Shown here piece after piece: positions 26,140 through 36,421 of a stretch of 64,000 nt of DNA. Made by a program: the position numbers and the translations under genes. A model generated the notes under the pieces. That model was given only the letters and a program-made list of their open reading frames with translations. It was not told where the DNA came from and did not search any database. This DNA comes from Metaruminococcus_A gallistercoris (GTDB lineage Bacteria; Bacillota; Clostridia; Oscillospirales; Ruminococcaceae). The stretch lies in contig CAJFNQ010000009.1 of assembly GCA_904394975.1 (NCBI GenBank), positions 1 to 64,000 on the forward strand, in the 5' to 3' direction. Each line of letters begins with the position of its first letter. Positions within the stretch are counted from its first letter, which is position 1.

Positions 26140-27236
26140 AGGGATTCATCTCCTTTCGGCTGGAGCCGTACAATGACCGGTTCGCCGCCCTTTGGCGCCC
26201 ATACCCGGTCGGGATTCGGTTCAATGGTGAGGATGGCGGCTTCTTCACTGGCGATATAAAACAGGTCGCCTTTTTCTGCCGCGACCATGGAACGGAGCTT
26301 CAGCCGGTCGTTTAACGCCATCATGCCGTTTTCAAATCCAACCAGAATGGAAAACGGCCCGGTGATGAGCAGGCTGGAAAAGGTGTTTCGCAGGTAGGTG
26401 AGCCGATCGCGTTCCTGCTGCGGGAGCGCCGCGATGGTTTCCCAAAACGGAGCGGCTACCACCTGTGCGGCCTCTTCCATGGAAAGCCCCTGCCGGCGGA
26501 TCAGGTAATCAAAAATATAAGCGATGACTTCGGTGTCGGTCAGCAATGTACAGCGATAACCGAACATTTCAACATAACGCCGGTTCGCGTCGTAAGAAGA
26601 AATCTCTCCGTTGTGAACGACCGAAAGGTCCAGCAGTGCAAACGGATGCGCGCCGCCCCACCAGCCGGGCGTGTTGGTCGGGTACCGGCCGTGTGCTGTC
26701 CAGCAGTAGCCGCTGTACTCTTCCAGCCGGTAGAATTCCCCTACGTCTTCCGGATAGCCGACCGCTTTGAACACACCCATGTTTTTGCCGCTGGAAAAAA
26801 CATATGCCCCGTTGATCTGCGTGTTCACCCGGATGACACATTTTGCCACGAATTCTTTTTCCGGAAGCTGGCTGTCGGAAAGTTTATGCGGAAGCGGTGT
26901 GACGAAATAGCGCCAGATGAGCGGTTCATCGGTGATGCCGGGCACCTTGCGGGTCGGAATCTTGGAGAGGTTGATGATGTCGAAATGCCGTTCCAAAAAT
27001 TGTTCGCACTCGGCTTTGGCGGCGGTGTCATCGTAAAAAACGTGGAATGCATAATAATCTTTATACTCCGGATAGATACCGTACCCTGCGAAGCCGCCGC
27101 CAAGGCCGTTGCTGCGGTCGTGCATCACCGCGATTGAACGGACGATGGCGTCTCCGCCGACCGGTTTCCCGCTTCTTGAAAAAATGCCGGAAATTGCGCA
27201 GCCGGACGGTATTCTGATCTGCCCCTCTTTTAACAT
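26130..27236 (-). CDS. glutamate synthase glutamine amidotransferase domain protein (domain 1)
   Basis: A 368-residue class II amidotransferase that releases ammonia from glutamine for glutamate synthase. The nucleophile should be the cysteine of SGCAISGIFSRSG, residue 13, so a short propeptide must be removed. AHGRYPTNTPGWWGGAHPF and SVVHNGEISSYDANRRY give the glutamine-binding and oxyanion parts. ATG at 27236 follows AGAGGGG; an ATG seven codons upstream lies within the leader and has no site. First gene of the minus-strand nitrogen operon, driven by a consensus promoter and attenuator. Confidence 0.9.
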   Translation of the reverse strand: MLKEGQIRIPSGCAISGIFSRSGKPVGGDAIVRSIAVMHDRSNGLGGGFAGYGIYPEYKDYYAFHVFYDDTAAKAECEQFLERHFDIINLSKIPTRKVPGITDEPLIWRYFVTPLPHKLSDSQLPEKEFVAKCVIRVNTQINGAYVFSSGKNMGVFKAVGYPEDVGEFYRLEEYSGYCWTAHGRYPTNTPGWWGGAHPFALLDLSVVHNGEISSYDANRRYVEMFGYRCTLLTDTEVIAYIFDYLIRRQGLSMEEAAQVVAAPFWETIAALPQQERDRLTYLRNTFSSLLITGPFSILVGFENGMMALNDRLKLRSMVAAEKGDLFYIASEEAAILTIEPNPDRVWAPKGGEPVIVRLQPKGDESLCR

Positions 27237-27254
27237 GAAAACCCCTCTTTTCCC

Positions 27255-27347
27255 CAAAAATAGAGAAAGCGCCTGCAGGATAAACCGGCCGAAAACGGCC
27301 CTGTTCCGCTTTCAAGGAACCATTACCCTGCAGACACCTTTGTCTGC
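27255..27347 (-). terminator. structured leader with attenuator, glutamate synthase operon
   Basis: On the minus strand a hairpin with stem GCAGAC/GTCTGC (27347-27330) has the six-base loop AAAGGT, giving A at loop position 1 and G at 4, the ANTAR hairpin pattern. Its loop and 3' side form the 5' arm (27341-27323) of a much longer stem with 27283-27265, about eighteen pairs with some G-U, that encloses two small hairpins and is followed by CTCTATTTTT. The two structures exclude each other, as expected for an antiterminator/terminator switch before the amidotransferase gene. Confidence 0.75.
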
Positions 27348-27357
27348 TATGAAATAT

Positions 27358-27386
27358 AGTATAATATTATGCAGGATTCATGTCAA
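27358..27386 (-). promoter_or_regulatory. sigma-70-type promoter of the glutamate synthase operon
   Basis: TTGACA (27386-27381 on the minus strand) and TATACT (27363-27358) with a 17-base spacer. Transcription should begin about four bases before the leader hairpin. Confidence 0.9.
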
Positions 27387-27485
27387 TAAATTTCATAAAT
27401 TTCTTTCATTTCACTAAAAAGAGCAATTTTGAAGGGAGACTAACTATTAAAACTGACGGTTTTGAAAAACAAAGCTGCAAAATTC

Positions 27486-27514
27486 TTGACAAACGACCGC
27501 GTATGAGGTATTAT
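27486..27514 (+). promoter_or_regulatory. sigma-70-type promoter of glnN
   Basis: TTGACA (27486-27491) and TATTAT (27509-27514) with a 17-base spacer, upstream of the glnN leader terminator. Confidence 0.9.
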
Positions 27515-27524
27515 CAGAGCAGAA

Positions 27525-27570
27525 CAGCAAAGGCGCTGCGGTCGGATAACCGGCTGCGGCGCCTTTTGTT
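27525..27570 (+). terminator. leader terminator (attenuator) of glnN
   Basis: The stem runs from AAAGGCGCTGCGG (27529 on) to its partner ending GGCGCCTTT (27566), about seventeen pairs with wobbles and loop ATAA, then TGTTTT. It starts some eight bases after the expected transcription start and 60 bases before the gene. A competing small hairpin CAGC-AAAGGC-GCTG (27525-27538) has loop A1/G4. The same AGCAAAGGCGCTG core occurs in the amt leader. Confidence 0.8.
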
Positions 27571-27631
27571 TTAGCGATTCGTACGGTACAGGATATGCCT
27601 GACCGGAACGAAAAAGAAAGGGAGATGCAAG

Positions 27632-29743
<2,112 letters not shown>

Positions 29744-29775
29744 AATTTGCTTTATCAATCAGACCAAGCAAAAAA

Positions 29776-29806
29776 CCCGACAGGATATATTCCTGTCGGG
29801 CTTTTT
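29776..29806 (+). terminator. intrinsic terminator of glnN
   Basis: Perfect 10-bp stem CCCGACAGGA (29776-29785) with TCCTGTCGGG (29791-29800), then CTTTTTATT. Confidence 0.95.
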
Positions 29807-29918
29807 ATTGTTTTTTTAAAATGCGTAAAAGCGCTGAAGTTTTGAAAGGTATGTTGCATGAGCAAACAGATTGGAATCCGGTTATGTCTGTGTTGTAAAT
29901 ACGCTGTGTACAAAGCGA

Positions 29919-30482
29919 TCAAACGGCAAAAACAAATTCCATTTCCAGTTCGTGGTTGTCGTAAGCGATACGGATGTCATCAAACGCTTGTTCTTGAGCG
30001 GTGGGACGAATATCAGACAGTTCATCGAAGTTTTTGGGATGCTTGCCGTAAGAGTGGCGTACCCGGTGGTCGTCCAGCGACCAGAAGTACCCGCTTCCCT
30101 CCAGCAGCCCGAAATGCATGAGACCGTCTTCCAGACGGCAGCCGCCTGCTCCGGTGCTGAGTTCTGCTCCCGCGCGGCCGATGCAGCGAGCGGTGACGGC
30201 TAAAAGGGAATCCCCTTCCGGAAGATAAAATACACAAGAGGGAGAAAGCGGCAGAAACTGGGCGGTCAGGCGCAGGCAAAACCTGTTTGAGGGTTCATCG
30301 CGCAGACCAACACAGCTTCCTCCAAAACTGTTGAAAAACGGCAGCAGGATTTTGACCGCTTGCCGAAAAGGTTCCCAACGTGCGCTCGGCCCGGTTTGGA
30401 TTCCTGCCTGGCCGGCGGCAGAGAGGATTTTTTTCAAAAAAGCGGGTTCGTTTTCAAACGGCACGGTAAATACTTGTTTCAT
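29919..30482 (-). CDS. hypothetical protein
   Basis: A 187-residue soluble protein I do not recognise. It starts MKQVFTVPFENEP and has no signal peptide or membrane segment. Two aromatic-rich strand-like regions (LLPFFNSFGG, RFCLRLTAQFLPLSPSCVFYLP) and an acidic C-terminus (FDDIRIAYDNHELEMEFVF) are the only notable parts. ATG follows GGAGGCA. It stands alone, convergent with glnN and divergent from the next GNAT gene. Codon use is like the neighbours, so it is probably a real gene. Confidence 0.6.
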   Translation of the reverse strand: MKQVFTVPFENEPAFLKKILSAAGQAGIQTGPSARWEPFRQAVKILLPFFNSFGGSCVGLRDEPSNRFCLRLTAQFLPLSPSCVFYLPEGDSLLAVTARCIGRAGAELSTGAGGCRLEDGLMHFGLLEGSGYFWSLDDHRVRHSYGKHPKNFDELSDIRPTAQEQAFDDIRIAYDNHELEMEFVFAV

Positions 30483-30636
30483 ACAAATGCCTCCTTTTTG
30501 CCGGAGTACAGCCTCAAAATCCGGAAAATTTTCCTGTTTGAGGCCATTATAGCATATTTTTCAAAAAAAGAATGAAAATATGCCGGATTACGCAGTTATG
30601 CACAAAAATTTTTTCACACTTTGTTGTTTTTTATCC

Positions 30637-30665
30637 TTGTTGGATTCATGGCAGGTTGGTATAAT
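30637..30665 (+). promoter_or_regulatory. sigma-70-type promoter for second GNAT gene
   Basis: TTGTTG (30637-30642) and TATAAT (30660-30665) with 17 bases between, 35 bases before the start codon. Confidence 0.7.
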
Positions 30666-30699
30666 TAATTTATACAACTTTGTCATGGAGGTGATGCAC

Positions 30700-31227
30700 A
30701 TGGAAAGCGATGTTAAAATTTCAGTCGCTCACAATGAGATCGAGTTTGCGGAAATCGCGGCGCTGGCGGATGAGATCTGGCACGAACACTATAAAGGCCT
30801 GCTTTCGGATGAGCAGATTGATTATATGGTTGAAAAATTCCAAAGCCAGAAAGCCATTACGAAATCTGTACTGGAAAACAATTACACCTACTACATCATG
30901 CGGGACGCTGGGCAGATCATTGGGTACTGCGGAGTACAGCCTCAGCCGGAAGATAACTCGCTGTTTTTGAGCAAGTTATATCTTCACAAGGATTACCGCG
31001 GGAAACATCTTTCCCGAATGGTGATGGCAATGCTTTGCGAACGGTGCGTCACCGAAGACCTTGATTCCATTTGGCTGACGGTCAACCGCGGCAATACCGA
31101 TTCCATTCAGGTTTACCGCCGTTTGGGATTCTCGGTGGAACGGGAACAAAAAGAAAACATTGGCAATGGGTATTTTATGGATGATTACGTCATGCGCTAT
31201 CTTCTTCCATCTCCGACCATACAATAA
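30700..31227 (+). CDS. GNAT family N-acetyltransferase
   Basis: A 175-residue acetyltransferase. LSKLYLHKDYRGKHLSRMVMAML is the acetyl-CoA loop region, followed by IWLTVNRGNTDSIQVYRRLGF, the usual late motif. The N-terminal half (ALADEIWHEHYKGLLSDEQIDYMVEKFQS) resembles diamine-type and bacitracin-cluster GNATs. ATG at 30700 is spaced correctly after GGAGGTG (30687-30693); the frame extends further upstream but across the promoter. Target unknown. Confidence 0.87.
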   Translation: MESDVKISVAHNEIEFAEIAALADEIWHEHYKGLLSDEQIDYMVEKFQSQKAITKSVLENNYTYYIMRDAGQIIGYCGVQPQPEDNSLFLSKLYLHKDYRGKHLSRMVMAMLCERCVTEDLDSIWLTVNRGNTDSIQVYRRLGFSVEREQKENIGNGYFMDDYVMRYLLPSPTIQ

Positions 31228-31242
31228 CACCACGATAACAGC

Positions 31243-31272
31243 AAAACCGGCCGAGCTTTTTCGGCCGGTTTT
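31243..31272. terminator. bidirectional intrinsic terminator
   Basis: Perfect 12-bp stem AAAACCGGCCGA (31243-31254) with TCGGCCGGTTTT (31261-31272) between two convergent genes; T-rich on both strands. Confidence 0.92.
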
Positions 31273-31291
31273 GCTGTATCCGAAAAAGGTG

Positions 31292-32215
31292 CTACTGGTT
31301 GCTTTTGGAATCCATCCAGGCGCGGTAGACGGAAGGGGTCATACCCTCCAGCTGTTTGAACAGCCGGCTGAAGTAATAGAGATTATCGAACCCGCTGGAA
31401 AGAGCCGCTTCGGTGATGTTCATAGAGCTTTTGCGCATCAGTTCTTTTGCGTGTTCAATCCGCAGACGGTTTAAATACTTAACGGGCGAGAGCCCTGTTT
31501 CGGTTTTAAACAGCCGGGCCAGATATTGTTGAGAAACATGCAGAGTTTGTGCAAGTTCCGTCATCTTCACCGGTGCGGTGAGGTGCTCGTTTAGGTAGAG
31601 GATAGCGTCCTGCACCAGCTTGTTCTGCTCCCGTTCTTCCGGGCTGGGGGTGAGCGGGACGGTCTTTGCCATCCAGCACTGGGCAAGCAGAGTGAGAATC
31701 TGCGCCGCCTGCAGTGAGATGAGCAGAGCGCTGTGGATGGTTTCGTGGTTGCGTTCCAGCAAAAGCCGTTGAAAGAGGGTGAAAATCTCGCTTTTATAGG
31801 ATGCGGTGTCCATCCGCTGGCCGAGGCAGACTATGGCCTGTTCCTGTTGGATGGGATTTAAGAAAAAGAATCCGCCCGGACGGTTTGCAACGCTTTCCGC
31901 GTAAGCTGTGAGGATGGCTTCTTTTTCCCGTTTGCGGATGGGGCGGCATGGCGCTTTAAAGTGCAGGTAGAAAAAACGGCAGGAGGTGTTTTCGGTAAAC
32001 TGGTCGACTGGTGTGCCCGCGGGGATGACACAGCTTTCCCCTTCCCGAAGGACAAACGCTTCTCCGCCCACGCTGCAGCAGAGCTGCCCGCGGTAGACAA
32101 CGATTAGTTCGGATTCTTCCAGCGTGCGCCCGCAAAGGCTCCAGCCGGGGCGGCAGACCGAATGGCCGGCCAGTGCGATTTGCGGCAGAGTGTGTAGTTC
32201 AATGCAGTATTCCAT
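31292..32215 (-). CDS. AraC family transcriptional regulator
   Basis: A 307-residue AraC-type regulator. The N-terminal half is a cupin-like sensor (LREGESCVIPAGTPVDQF). The C-terminal 100 residues hold two helix-turn-helix motifs, MTELAQTLHVSQQYLARLFKTETGLSPVKYLNRLRIEHAKELM and then ITEAALSSGFDNLYYFSRLFKQLEGMTPSVYR. It is divergent from the GH31 gene, the usual position for a sugar-responsive activator of it. Confidence 0.92.
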   Translation of the reverse strand: MEYCIELHTLPQIALAGHSVCRPGWSLCGRTLEESELIVVYRGQLCCSVGGEAFVLREGESCVIPAGTPVDQFTENTSCRFFYLHFKAPCRPIRKREKEAILTAYAESVANRPGGFFFLNPIQQEQAIVCLGQRMDTASYKSEIFTLFQRLLLERNHETIHSALLISLQAAQILTLLAQCWMAKTVPLTPSPEEREQNKLVQDAILYLNEHLTAPVKMTELAQTLHVSQQYLARLFKTETGLSPVKYLNRLRIEHAKELMRKSSMNITEAALSSGFDNLYYFSRLFKQLEGMTPSVYRAWMDSKSNQ

Positions 32216-32281
32216 GAATCTTCTCTCGTTTCAAAATAGTCCATTTGTTTCATTTTGTATAAATAATATTATAAATGTTTA

Positions 32282-32310
32282 TTTTGAAAATGCAACCGGC
32301 GTTTTATAAT
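32282..32310 (+). promoter_or_regulatory. promoter of GH31 gene
   Basis: TTTTGA (32282-32287) and TATAAT (32305-32310) with 17 bases between, in the divergent AraC/GH31 gap. The weak -35 fits an activator-dependent promoter. Confidence 0.6.
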
Positions 32311-32369
32311 ACGGGTATGGAAGGTGCCGCGGCAGAACCTGCCCGGCCGTGATTAGGGAGGCTTACAGC

Positions 32370-34400
32370 ATGAAAGAATTTTTCAAGGTGGAGAACGGTT
32401 CGCTGTTCTTCAAATACCGTTATGAGACCGTCTGGGTCATGCCGTGGGGCAATGGTCTGCGTGTGCGTGCGACCCAGAACCAGACCTTTACAAGCGAAGA
32501 CTGGGCGCTGACCATGCCGGCTGACGCGCAGGCTGAGATCACCGTGACCGAAGAGGGCGCGACTGTGAAAAACGGCAAGATCCGTTTGGAGATGAGCCCG
32601 TATGGCCGGATGCGCTTTTTCAACGACAAAGACGAGCTGCTGCTCGATGAGTTTTACCGTTGCTGGAACCATGGTGTGGATTACTCCAAATACCTCAACA
32701 CCATCACCAACCTGAAACGCTGTGCGCGTGAGTATAAAGGCACGCCGAGCAATAACTTTGAGATCACCATGACCTTTGAATCCGACCCGGACGAAAAACT
32801 GTTCGGCATGGGTCAGTACCAGTACCCCTACCTTGACCTGAAAGGCTGCCTGCTTGAGATGGCGCAGCGCAACACCCAGGCGAGCGTTCCGTTCCTGCTT
32901 TCCAGCAAGGGTTACGGCTTCCTCTGGAACAACCCGGCGGTCGGCACGGCGAATTTCGGCAAAAACCTGACCGAGTGGAAGGTCCGTTCCTCCAAACAGA
33001 TCGATTACTGGATCACCGCGGGTGACACTCCGGCGGAGATCGAGGAAAACTACGCGAAAGTAACCGGTACCGTTCCCATGATGCCGGATTATGGTACTGG
33101 CTTCTGGCAGTGCAAGCTCCGTTACCAGACGCAGGATGAGCTGCTGAAGGTTGCTCGTGAATATCATAAACGCGGCATCCCGGTGGATGTCATCGTTGTG
33201 GACTTTTTCCACTGGCCGCATCAGGGCGACTGGAAATTCGACGAGCAGTTCTGGCCGGACCCGGAAGGAATGATCAAAGAGCTGGATTCCATGGGCATGC
33301 ATCTGATGACCTCTGTCTGGCCGACGGTCGATAAAGAGAGCGAGAACTACAAATACATGCAGGAGCATGACCTGCTGGTGCGTGTTGACCACGGCATCAA
33401 CTTTACCATGGACTGCTTCGGCGCGGAAGGTTTCTTTGACGCGACCAATCCGGAAGCGCAGAAATTCGTTTTTGACACCTGCAAGAAAAATTATCTCGAC
33501 AAAGGCGTTACCCTCTTCTGGCTGGATGAGGCTGAGCCGGAGTACACGGCGGTGGATTTTGAAAACTACCGTTACCACAAGGGCGCCGCTCTTGAGGTGG
33601 CAAACGCTTACCCGGTGGGTTACGCCAAAGCGTTCTACGACGGCATGAAGGCCGAAGGACGTGAGGAGATCGTCAACCTCATCCGCTGTGCGTGGGCTGG
33701 TTCCCAGCGTTACGGCGCGCTGGCATGGTCGGGCGACGTGCCGTCCACCTTTGACGCGTTCCGCTATCAGCTCGCGGCCGGACTCAACATGGGTCTTGCG
33801 GGCATCACCTGGTGGACAGCTGACATCGGCGGGTTCCACGGCGGAAACATCCATGATGATAAATTCAGAGAACTGCTCACCCGTTGGTTCCAGTTCGGCG
33901 CCTTCTGCCCGGTCATGCGCCTGCATGGCGACCGCGACCCGCACGATCAGCCGCAGCTGGTCGCTTCCGGCGGAGGATTCTGCCCGCCGACCGGCGCGGA
34001 CAACGAGGTCTGGAGCTATGGTCCGGAAGCGGAAGCTGTCATGACCCGTTACATCAAGATGCGTTACCGCCTGAAACCGTACATCAAAGAGGCGATGAAA
34101 GCGGCCCACGAAAAAGGCACGCCGGTCATCCGCCCGGTCTTCTACGACTTCCCGGCGGACAAAGCCGCATGGGATGCGCATGAGGAGTATATGTTCGGTT
34201 CTGACATTCTGGTCGCTCCGGTGCTTTATGAAGGCGCGCGCACCAAAGAGGTTTATCTCCCCGCGGGCTGCCGCTGGGTAGAAGCTGAAACCGGCAAGGT
34301 GTTTGACGGCGGATGTGCCGTTACCGTTGACGCCCCGTTGGAGATCATCCCGCTGTTCGTCCGTGAGGGCGCAGACGCGCTGGATATGATCCGCGGATAA
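32370..34400 (+). CDS. glycoside hydrolase family 31, alpha-xylosidase-like
   Basis: A 676-residue retaining alpha-glycosidase. An N-terminal beta-sandwich leads to the barrel start PDYGTGFWQCKLRYQTQDELL. The nucleophile is aspartate 386 in LFWLDEAEPE and the acid/base is aspartate 456 in LAWSGDV. The arrangement matches the YicI-type alpha-xylosidase branch more than starch-type alpha-glucosidases, but specificity is inferred. There is no signal peptide, so it acts inside the cell on imported oligosaccharides. ATG at 32370 follows AGGGAGG. AraC regulators lie on both sides. Confidence 0.9.
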   Translation: MKEFFKVENGSLFFKYRYETVWVMPWGNGLRVRATQNQTFTSEDWALTMPADAQAEITVTEEGATVKNGKIRLEMSPYGRMRFFNDKDELLLDEFYRCWNHGVDYSKYLNTITNLKRCAREYKGTPSNNFEITMTFESDPDEKLFGMGQYQYPYLDLKGCLLEMAQRNTQASVPFLLSSKGYGFLWNNPAVGTANFGKNLTEWKVRSSKQIDYWITAGDTPAEIEENYAKVTGTVPMMPDYGTGFWQCKLRYQTQDELLKVAREYHKRGIPVDVIVVDFFHWPHQGDWKFDEQFWPDPEGMIKELDSMGMHLMTSVWPTVDKESENYKYMQEHDLLVRVDHGINFTMDCFGAEGFFDATNPEAQKFVFDTCKKNYLDKGVTLFWLDEAEPEYTAVDFENYRYHKGAALEVANAYPVGYAKAFYDGMKAEGREEIVNLIRCAWAGSQRYGALAWSGDVPSTFDAFRYQLAAGLNMGLAGITWWTADIGGFHGGNIHDDKFRELLTRWFQFGAFCPVMRLHGDRDPHDQPQLVASGGGFCPPTGADNEVWSYGPEAEAVMTRYIKMRYRLKPYIKEAMKAAHEKGTPVIRPVFYDFPADKAAWDAHEEYMFGSDILVAPVLYEGARTKEVYLPAGCRWVEAETGKVFDGGCAVTVDAPLEIIPLFVREGADALDMIRG

Positions 34401-34412
34401 CATTCCGAAATA

Positions 34413-34447
34413 AAAAACGCCGTTCGTATAAAACGAACGGCGTTTTT
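34413..34447. terminator. bidirectional intrinsic terminator
   Basis: AAAAACGCCGTTCGT (34413-34427) pairs perfectly with ACGAACGGCGTTTTT (34433-34447), between GH31 and the convergent AraC gene. Confidence 0.95.
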
Positions 34448-34547
34448 GCTTTGCTGATGAGCAGAAGGAAACCAAAGCCATGGTTTCGGCAGCAAAAAGG
34501 CGCGCGGCGGCTCGGCTGTATACGGAAAGAACGCCCGGTCGCCCGGT

Positions 34548-35777
34548 TTACCAGTTTTTGCGGTAGTTTGCTTCCCGGTATTTTTTGGGGGTAACACCGG
34601 TGTGGCGCTTGAATACACTGGTAAAGTAGCTTTGGGAACTGAAGGCCAGAAATGTGCTGATTTCGGAAATCTGGTAATCGGAAAAGCGCAGCAGGTTTTT
34701 GGCTTCTTCGATCCTCTGCAGCTGGATGAAATCGGCCAATGCCATGCCGGTTTCCTTTTTGAACAGCACCGAAAGGTAGGCGGGGCTCAGGCCGGTTTCG
34801 GCGGAAAGAGCTTCCAGCGTGACCGGTTCGTGCAGATGATGAAAGATGTAACCGGTACAGCGCACGATGTGTTCGGAGTAACTAATATGCTGTTTCTGCT
34901 GGCGGATGCGTTCGGTAAAATCCGAAGCGGCGGTATACAATAGAGAGGTGACTTCCAGCGGTGTTTTGCATTGATCGGCCTTCTGGATGTAGACGCGGCA
35001 CATGTTGAACGCCAGCTCTTCGTCCAGCCCGCCTTCCACCGCGAATCGGGTGGTGAGGGTGACGGCGCCGACAAAGTAGTAGACCGCCTGGCGGAGCGGA
35101 TCGGCGGAAAGGCGCAGCGCGCTCTGCGGCATAAAGGCGGAAGCGAAGTATTCCAGATTATTGAGCTCGCCGGATTTGATGGCGTTGAGCAGCAGCAGTT
35201 CCTGCGCATAGGGTGTATGCACTGTTTCGGATTCCCGCTGCTCAAACACCGATGTACTCAGTGCCTGTGAGATGCTGTGCGGGGCGGTGATCTCCGCGCT
35301 GTGTTCGATCAGCTCCCGCACGGTGATGTCGCGGTCGGTAAACGCAGTATATAAAAGCCGGACGAACCCCGCGAACTGGGTGACGCTTACCACCGGAGTC
35401 ATGCAGATGATCTTTTCCAGTTCATCGCTTTTGAGCGGTGGGAAGAAAGAAAGCGAATGGCTGCGTTCCAGCGAATACGGGCGCACCAGAAGCGCCGGAC
35501 CGACGGCCAGATAATGGGTGCGTTCCTGATAGGTAAACGGGAAAAACGCCATCATTTCCATGGCGTTTAACACACACAGGGTGGGCTGGCAGTCGTCTTC
35601 CCGGATATAACGGCGGTAAAGTCCGCTGCTAAAATCGGTGTTCTGAAAGGATTCGGTATCGAACGAACTGTAAAGAACACGGCGGGCCGGGTCCAGAATC
35701 CGAACAGGAATGCGGTTGTATTCAAACAGCAGGTCCAGCAGGCGGCTGCCCGTCTGGAAAATCGTAATCAAACTCAT
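34548..35777 (-). CDS. AraC family transcriptional regulator with long N-terminal sensor
   Basis: A 409-residue regulator. The first 300 residues are an unusual sensor region without a cupin pattern or membrane segment. The last 100 residues are AraC-type DNA-binding: LEALSAETGLSPAYLSVLFKKETGMALADFIQLQRIEEAKNLL, then ISEISTFLAFSSQSYFTSVFKRHTGVTPKKYR. ATG at 35777 follows TAGGAGGG with the right spacing. It may control GH31 or the divergent three-gene operon at 35916; sequence alone does not decide. Confidence 0.9.
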   Translation of the reverse strand: MSLITIFQTGSRLLDLLFEYNRIPVRILDPARRVLYSSFDTESFQNTDFSSGLYRRYIREDDCQPTLCVLNAMEMMAFFPFTYQERTHYLAVGPALLVRPYSLERSHSLSFFPPLKSDELEKIICMTPVVSVTQFAGFVRLLYTAFTDRDITVRELIEHSAEITAPHSISQALSTSVFEQRESETVHTPYAQELLLLNAIKSGELNNLEYFASAFMPQSALRLSADPLRQAVYYFVGAVTLTTRFAVEGGLDEELAFNMCRVYIQKADQCKTPLEVTSLLYTAASDFTERIRQQKQHISYSEHIVRCTGYIFHHLHEPVTLEALSAETGLSPAYLSVLFKKETGMALADFIQLQRIEEAKNLLRFSDYQISEISTFLAFSSQSYFTSVFKRHTGVTPKKYREANYRKNW

Positions 35778-35799
35778 AAGCACCCTCCTATGTTGTTTC

Positions 35800-35828
35800 A
35801 ATATAGCACAGGAATTGCAAAAAAACAA
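35800..35828 (-). promoter_or_regulatory. promoter of the second AraC gene
   Basis: On the minus strand TTGTTT (35828-35823) and TATATT (35805-35800) are 17 bases apart, shortly before the AGGAGG site. The rest of the divergent gap is strongly A+T-rich. Confidence 0.6.
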
Positions 35829-35915
35829 TAAATTATGATATAATTCTATATATATTAATATTGACTTGTCGTATTTTGTGTTAAGCTATTGTTAGTTTAA
35901 AAAAAGGGGTTGCGC

Positions 35916-36173
35916 ATGATGAAAGATACTGTAAAAGACTCGATGAAGGATTCCTGGACGTTTATTGGGCTGGTTATTCTTTCTGTTCTTTATTTGTTTG
36001 AGGTTGACTTTTTTCATTTGACCTGGCTCAATGGCGTGGCGTTCGTGATCATTGCTGTAACGCTCATTCCGCTTCTGGTCAGCATTACCCGGCGGTTTAT
36101 CCGGTTTTACCAAAAACATTCCGCTTCCGGAAAACAGGCGGAAAACGGCAAATCACAGGAGGAATCGCGTTGA
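35916..36173 (+). CDS. small membrane protein
   Basis: An 85-residue protein with two predicted membrane helices (about residues 17-34 and 41-60), a basic segment ITRRFIRFYQKH and a hydrophilic tail. ATG at 35916 follows AAAAGGGG. Its stop overlaps the start of the next gene (TTGA), so translation is coupled. I do not recognise a family. Confidence 0.7.
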   Translation: MMKDTVKDSMKDSWTFIGLVILSVLYLFEVDFFHLTWLNGVAFVIIAVTLIPLLVSITRRFIRFYQKHSASGKQAENGKSQEESR

Positions 36174-36421
36174 GAAGCTGCCGGATCAAATTAAGCAGTG
36201 CGGAAGATGTGAAACGGTTTATTGGCATCATCACGGAACAGCCGTATGAGCTTTATCTGGTCGACGGTCCGCGGCGGGTGAATGCCAAATCGCAGATGCA
36301 GGTGTTTTCTTTGAACCTCACTCACCCGCTTGAGCTTCTTCTGCCGGACGAGGAAGATGGCTTGATCAAACGGCTTTCCCCCTATTTGTATCAGTCGTCC
36401 GATCATGGAGGAACCATTTGA
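36170..36421 (+). CDS. HPr-like domain protein without the active histidine
   Basis: An 83-residue protein. RRVNAKSQMQVFSLNLTHPLEL aligns with the second half of the phosphocarrier HPr (VNAKSIMGVFSL), including the serine of the regulatory site. The GLHARPA motif with the phosphorylated histidine is missing; that region reads SSAEDVKRFIGI. It therefore cannot carry phosphate in a sugar phosphotransferase system and is more likely a structural or regulatory relative. Start is TTG, overlapping the stop of the previous gene, behind AGGAGG; its own stop overlaps the next TTG start. Confidence 0.75.
   Translation: MRSCRIKLSSAEDVKRFIGIITEQPYELYLVDGPRRVNAKSQMQVFSLNLTHPLELLLPDEEDGLIKRLSPYLYQSSDHGGTI

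Noticed and set aside
32304..34481. 725-residue minus-strand open frame opposite the GH31 gene
   Set aside because: It is the mirror of a codon-biased G+C-rich gene; it has no ribosome site and the plus-strand product is a clear GH31 enzyme.
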